Assembly: GCF_037042905.1 (NCBI RefSeq) | Contig: NC_087258.1 | Span: forward strand, 11,459,501 to 11,523,500 | DNA length: 64,000 bases | Origin: Lytechinus pictus | Lineage: Eukaryota; Echinodermata; Echinoidea; Temnopleuroida; Toxopneustidae | Direction: 5' to 3' | Shown here: positions 60,262 through 64,000 of the stretch, piece by piece | Layout of the letters: each line of letters starts with the position of its first letter | Position numbering within the stretch: the first letter of the stretch is position 1 | Program-made: the position numbers and the translations under genes | The notes under the pieces: generated by a model | The model's input: only the letters and a program-made list of their open reading frames with translations | Told to the model about the DNA's origin: nothing | Database searches by the model: none

Positions 60262-60274
60262 CCATCACCATCAC

Positions 60275-60312
<38 letters not shown>

Positions 60313-60341
60313 CCATCACCATCATCACCATCATCATCATC

Positions 60342-60397
<56 letters not shown>

Positions 60398-60455
60398 CAT
60401 CACCATCATCACAATCATCATCATCATCACCATCATCACCATCATCATCATCATC

Positions 60456-60507
<52 letters not shown>

Positions 60508-60517
60508 CCATCATCAC

Positions 60518-60549
<32 letters not shown>

Positions 60550-60556
60550 CCATCAC

Positions 60557-60634
<78 letters not shown>

Positions 60635-60671
60635 CACCATCACCATCATCATCATCACCATCACCATCGTC

Positions 60672-60736
<65 letters not shown>

Positions 60737-60751
60737 CATCACCATCATCAC

Positions 60752-60784
<33 letters not shown>

Positions 60785-63495
60785 TATCATCACCATCATC
60801 ACCATCATCACCATCATCATCATCACCATCGCATCATTATCATAATAATAATAATAATCATCATCATCATCCCCATCATCATGTATAATGTTGTGGTAAA
60901 CGAACTATAGGGTATACATGGAATTGACGAATAATCAATAACTATCCGTTATCACCCTATCTGTTTATACTTGCTTGTGAAATATTAGCAACTTCAGTTA
61001 TACATTCCAATGATATTATTGGTTTACATGTAGAAGGAAAATATAGTAAACTACAACAATATGCTGACGACAAAATTTTCACAGTTGAAATATTAGGTAA
61101 TTTTGAAAAAATGTCGGGCCTCAAGGTCAATATATCAAAAACTTATGCAATATGGATAGGGAAAAATAGATTTTGTAAAAAGCAACTTCTTCCTGAGCAT
61201 AAATTAAATTGGGTATCAGAGGGCTACTCTAGGTACTTGGGAATAGATTTTTCTGTTAATCTAGTAGAAATGGTCGACCATAACTATACTGAAAAAAATA
61301 AAGAAATAATGAGATGTCAGATTGTCTCATGGGAAGAATTACTGTAGTAAAATCTTTGTTGGTACCGAAATTAAATTATTTATTGCTCTCACTTCCAGAA
61401 CCAAGTCAGGCAATAATGAAATATATAAATCGTTCATTTTATGCATTTATATGGGGAAACAAACCTGATAAAATAAGTAGAAGGTAAATGTGTCAACTGT
61501 ATGATAAAGGCGGGGTTAAAATGATAGATATTTTCATACATGCTAAATCGATGAAGATTTCATGCACGATTCTCAAAACAGTTTTACTTTTCATATGTTC
61601 AATGTTTTCTTAAATCAAACACACAACCTTCACTTGTACATGGGCTCACATTATTATAGAACATTGGCAGACACGAATTACAATCTATTTTTGGAAAGAA
61701 GTTTTACTTGCTTGGTCAGACTTGCTTGAATTGTTAATTGATGACATAGCCTGTCAACCACTCTGTAATAACCTTCGAATAAAAATAAATAAAAAACAAT
61801 CTATTTCAGGTCTTGGGATTTACGAGGAATACATTTTGTTAATGATATACTTATAAAACAGATGGTACCTTCTTTTCATTCTTTAAATTTCAACGTGATT
61901 TTGGTATACAAACCAATTTTCTACAATATTACGGTCTTTGTGGCGCAATTAGGTCTGGTTTTCCCACAGATTCACATATAATTACTAAATCTATTGAACC
62001 AATCATTCCTGAATATTTGAACCTTGTTGTGAAAATACGTGTAGGTTGCTCTTTTATATTAATATCGCTCTTTTTTAAACTTTAAAGTAGAAGAATGTAA
62101 GGCTCTTGTCAGCTGGAAAGGTCTGTTAGGTTTTCCAGATGAACTTTGGGTTGCTTTTTGTTTGATTCCTCTTCAGGCAACAATGGATGTAAATATAGGG
62201 TGGTTTCAAATTAAAATTTTAAACAAAATATTGTATATGAAAGATTCTCTGTTGAATTTTTGTATAGTAGCAAATATGAAATGTACTTTTTGTATTGATA
62301 ATGATGAAACAATTATGCATATATTTTGCCTTTGTACTCATTCTAATGTAATATGGTCGATAATAGAATCATGGATATTTCAAAATACTCGAGAGGTGAT
62401 CGTATTAATGAATGAAAACAAATTGTTTGGATTTTGTGGTACAAATAATAATGCTCTTAACTGTATCATGATGATCGTAAGAAAAGAGATATATTTAGCC
62501 AAATTGAGAAAAGAGTTACCTTCATTTACCACAATTATGTCCGCTTTAAAACTATATTATTAAATGAAACAATTTTTTTTAATTTCAATATGTTCATAAT
62601 CAAACATATCATACATGTATCACAAAACATTACAATACGAAATAAATATTGCAAATAATTTGATCACACTGAAAATTACATAATAACAAGACTAATATTA
62701 CAAAACATTGTTTAATACATGTACATACTTGGAAAAAAGTAATTATAAAAATGAAATAAACGCATCCATTCGTTAATCTAAATCAACCTGTTCCCATTTC
62801 TCGAAATGTATTGCCAAGGTATTCCTCTCTAATTTGTGCAATCTTATACTCCTCTTCCCTATATTTTCTACAATGTTTTATTATGGTTTTATTATATATA
62901 TGAAACAAATTTCAGAGCAAATAAGTTCAGAAAGAAATGGTTTCGTTTCAGAAACTTTTTCGAACAAGCTGGCAATCTGTCACGTTAATAAACACAATTA
63001 TTACCAATATTTATTTCCTAGATATATGTATCAGATTTCTTATTTTTCTTGAAAAATTTGCTTTGACTGTGACAACTTATTGATTGTATACTAAGTCAGT
63101 TTGACTACACAGGTCTATGTATTATGAATTATGTATATAACATGTTTACTGTTTGTCTGAAAAAAATGTAAATGTTTATACAGTGTTATTAGGTTTTTTG
63201 AAAGTAAAGAACCCTGTGGAAGGGGGAAAAGAAAGAAAAAAAAAGACTATCGATCGTATTTATCGTATTTTTGTTCTCAATTTCCAGGTCATTCTTGGTG
63301 GCGGTCGCGCGAATTTCCTTCCCAATACAACCCTTGACCCCGAGTACACTGCCGAGAACACGACAGGCTCCCGAAGAGACGGTCGTAATTTGATCGATCA
63401 ATGGCTATCGGATAAAGCTTCATTCCCTTCTCATTACGTGTGGAATAAAACTGCTTTCAAACAAATAGATCCAACGTCAACAGAGTTCGTCATGG
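49385..63495 (+). CDS. Alkaline phosphatase, secreted or GPI-type (5' half)
   Basis: Metal-dependent phosphomonoesterase of the animal alkaline phosphatase family, entering the secretory pathway. Exons: 49385-49448, 52131-52351, 54793-54967, 59730-59905 and 63288-63495; all GT-AG with matching phases (844 nt, about 281 residues). Exon 1 is a signal peptide ([16 protein letters not shown]). Exon 2 has FLGDG (metal-ligand Asp56) and ends ALSK; exon 3 has [12 protein letters not shown] with catalytic Ser106; exon 4 has [12 protein letters not shown] and ERDWEYD; exon 5 has [12 protein letters not shown] and three N-X-T sequons. FLGDG is followed by MD where MG is usual. The second half (remaining metal ligands, GPI signal) lies beyond the right edge. 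No frame break is seen. Confidence 0.93.
50361..50506. mobile_element. MITE, GGTCCCGTTT..AAACGGGC ends (copy 1)
   Basis: Ends GGTCCCGTTTAA and GGAAACGGGCGCC. The interior CAATCAGATTCAATGATTTC-type words match the copy at 59573-59697. Confidence 0.75.
51319..51567 (-). mobile_element. tRNA-derived SINE
   Basis: On the minus strand: TGTGGCTCAGTGAATAAATC (A-box region), GGGTTCAAACCCC (B box), a body with CGATCAGGGTAGCCGTG, then AGCGCTATATAAATGT and an ATT-rich tail. Same family as 53904-54182, opposite orientation. Confidence 0.85.
51881..51955. repeat. Inverted repeat
   Basis: ATTGAAGTCAATGTA and TATTATTGGCCTGGTT pair with AACCAGGCCAATAATA and CATTGACTTCAAT, with a short bulge and a loop of about 15 nt. 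The length is that of a pre-miRNA-like hairpin, but it could be a MITE end. Confidence 0.7.
52863..52908. repeat. Perfect 14-bp hairpin
   Basis: CCAGGGGGTGCTGC pairs with GCAGCACCCCCTGG around an 18-nt loop. Confidence 0.85.
53904..54182 (+). mobile_element. tRNA-derived SINE, full length
   Basis: The A box TGGCTCAGTGG (53911-53921) and B box GGTTCAAATCC (53955-53965) are spaced as in a tRNA gene. A body with CCCGATCAGGATAGCCGTG, AGCGCTATATAAATGTCGC and a (ATT)n tail follow. It looks like the best-preserved copy of the family in the window. Confidence 0.9.
55187..55364 (-). mobile_element. tRNA-derived SINE, second family
   Basis: On the minus strand: GTGGCTCAGTTGGAAGAGCG, CTCCCAACCGGGAGG, GAGTTCAAACCCTG (B box), then ACGTAAACAGATGGGAGTTG and CCCTGTTTGGCGTTCAAG. 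It is the uninterrupted reference for the SINE split at 22656-24560. Confidence 0.88.
55500..55675. repeat. TAGACCA minisatellite-like repeat
   Basis: Words such as GTATTAGACCAAGG, GTAGACCAAATGGGT and GTAGACCAAGTGGGTA recur six or more times with irregular spacing. Confidence 0.65.
55719..55964. mobile_element. Foldback MITE, AAATCAACA ends
   Basis: AAATCAACATTTCAAAAGTT with GACAACCTTTTCTAAA at the left pairs with TTTAGAAAAGGTTGTC and CAACCTTTCAATTGTTGATT at the right. About 44-bp arms and no ORF. Confidence 0.85.
57185..57921. mobile_element. Possible nested hAT-type element
   Basis: Ends CAATGGCGGCGC and GGTGCCGCCACTG. The flanking octamers match at only 5 of 8 positions, all differences being transitions, so the call is tentative. 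Confidence 0.4.
58500..58830 (+). pseudogene. LINE ORF2 end and 3' UTR
   Basis: 58530-58634 reads [18 protein letters not shown], then [16 protein letters not shown] and a stop, the standard C-terminus of CR1-like LINEs. A 3' UTR with AGCGCCTTGAGCACATAATC and a (ATT)n tail follows. Confidence 0.82.
58934..59253. mobile_element. Small hAT-type element
   Basis: Ends CAGTGGCGTATATACC and GGTACGCTAGTG with an exact 8-bp duplication TGCCCGTG (58926-58933, 59254-59261). The interior holds repeated GGTCTTCAAGCT(A/C)G words and poly-G/A tracts. Confidence 0.9.
59573..59697. mobile_element. MITE, GGTCCCGTTTCA..TGAAACGGGCC ends (copy 2)
   Basis: 125 bp with inverted ends. The left end overlaps the target duplication of the hAT composite, so that hAT inserted at this MITE's edge. 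Confidence 0.75.
60222..60890. repeat. (ATC)n microsatellite, ~620 bp
   Basis: An almost pure ATC array with scattered ACC interruptions. Poly-Ile/Thr and poly-Met/Val frames on the two strands are artefacts. Confidence 0.97.
60945..62563 (+). pseudogene. L1/Tx1-type reverse transcriptase relic
   Basis: The plus strand reads [18 protein letters not shown], then the catalytic QQYADD box, [43 protein letters not shown] and GGVKMIDI. It ends with a CTFC...HIFCLC zinc-like motif (near 62280-62338) and a stop at 62561. A stop, frameshifts and a deletion after YADD show it is dead. The order fits the second half of an L1/Tx1-clade ORF2. Confidence 0.85.
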
Positions 63496-63561
63496 GTGAG
63501 CATGAAACCGAGTTATAAACATTGTTTCGGAATTGACAAGGATTTTTTTCTTCAAGTTTTT

Positions 63562-64000
63562 AAGGGGGTATCCAACCTTGGTCATAAAATGTTGTGTTGT
63601 AAAAGAGAAAAATAAGAAGAAAAAAAACAGAATGGTGAAAGTATGAAAGAAATCGGACAAGCAATACGAACGTTATGGCCGCTTTAAAATTGAGATCCCT
63701 AAGACTGTAAATTTCAAATTGGCAACTGGGTAGGCAAATGTGTAAATTCAGTAAATTATGTACTTTGTTATCAGAATTTTATGATTTTCTCATAAGTACC
63801 TAATTTCCTGGGGCAGTAATCTAAATAATTTGAAGTAAAACTTCTCAAAAATGACATTTTAGCCATGTTATGTATTGAAGTGAGTGGAAGAGTAGTCCTT
63901 GCCTTGCATCACTATGACATCACAAATGTGGCCGATTTGAAGTCTCCATGGGTAGGCTGATTCCCAAAATTTACAACTTTGAAAGATTCATAACTTTCTT
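63562..64000. repeat. Start of a dispersed repeat at the right edge
   Basis: AAGGGGGTATCCAACCTTGG followed by AGAAATCGGACAAGCAATAC resembles the general design of non-autonomous DNA elements here. Its right end is outside the window, in alkaline phosphatase intron 5. Confidence 0.4.

Larger units (their letters stand above)
59906..63287 (+). other. Alkaline phosphatase intron 4
   Basis: It contains the CAT microsatellite and the L1/Tx1 relic. 62570-63287 is AT-rich with nothing recognised. Confidence 0.6.

Noticed and set aside
60122-60845. 220-235-residue ORFs on both strands
   Set aside because: Translations of the ATC microsatellite (poly-Met/Val or poly-Ile/Thr).

Overview
The window is animal nuclear DNA, almost certainly from a sea urchin. 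The best evidence is a complete metallothionein gene at 31214-32750 (68 residues, 20 cysteines, start MPGPDVKC) with the cysteine spacing and intron layout of echinoid metallothioneins; a Lytechinus-like species is my guess from memory. Genes are split by introns, and most of the DNA is transposon-derived: tRNA-derived SINEs, 5'-truncated non-LTR retrotransposons, TA-flanked MITEs, hAT-type elements with 8-bp target duplications, and large foldback elements.

Left part (about 1.1-15.7 kb): one copy (A) of a segmental duplication carrying a patatin-like phospholipase gene on the minus strand. The copy is interrupted by a LINE fragment, MITEs and a 6.6-kb composite insertion (8214-14847). That insertion is an element built from ~160-bp units with nuclear-receptor-type half-sites, and inside it sits a 5.6-kb foldback element whose arms are CCAACGTTGG arrays, itself containing a ~650-bp palindrome. 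Middle (15.7-31 kb): one probable EF-hand exon, a TA-flanked foldback element, a second ~160-bp-unit element, a second CCAA/TTGG foldback element inserted into a tRNA SINE, a hAT element with CCTTGG arrays, and a ~200-bp tandem repeat.

Next come the metallothionein gene (31.2-33.7 kb, coding part in three exons and a fourth exon in the 3' UTR), tandem-duplicated spacer DNA, LINE debris, and two nested hAT elements (39737-41212). These lie beside copy B of the patatin gene (41229-45913, minus). Copy B has an extra downstream exon but a 2-bp frameshift in exon 3. The right quarter holds the 5' half of a secreted alkaline phosphatase gene (49385-63495, plus, running off the right edge). Its long introns hold SINEs, a 2.7-kb hAT nest, a ~620-bp CAT microsatellite and a decayed L1/Tx1-type reverse transcriptase.

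The three recognisable genes (patatin-like lipase, metallothionein, alkaline phosphatase) have unrelated functions and no operon-like link. The most unusual content is the group of elements whose arms are arrays of short self-complementary words (CCAACGTTGG, CCAATTGG/CCAACTGG, CCTTGG). All exon coordinates were worked out by eye from splice consensus, reading-frame phase and family motifs; no database search was possible.
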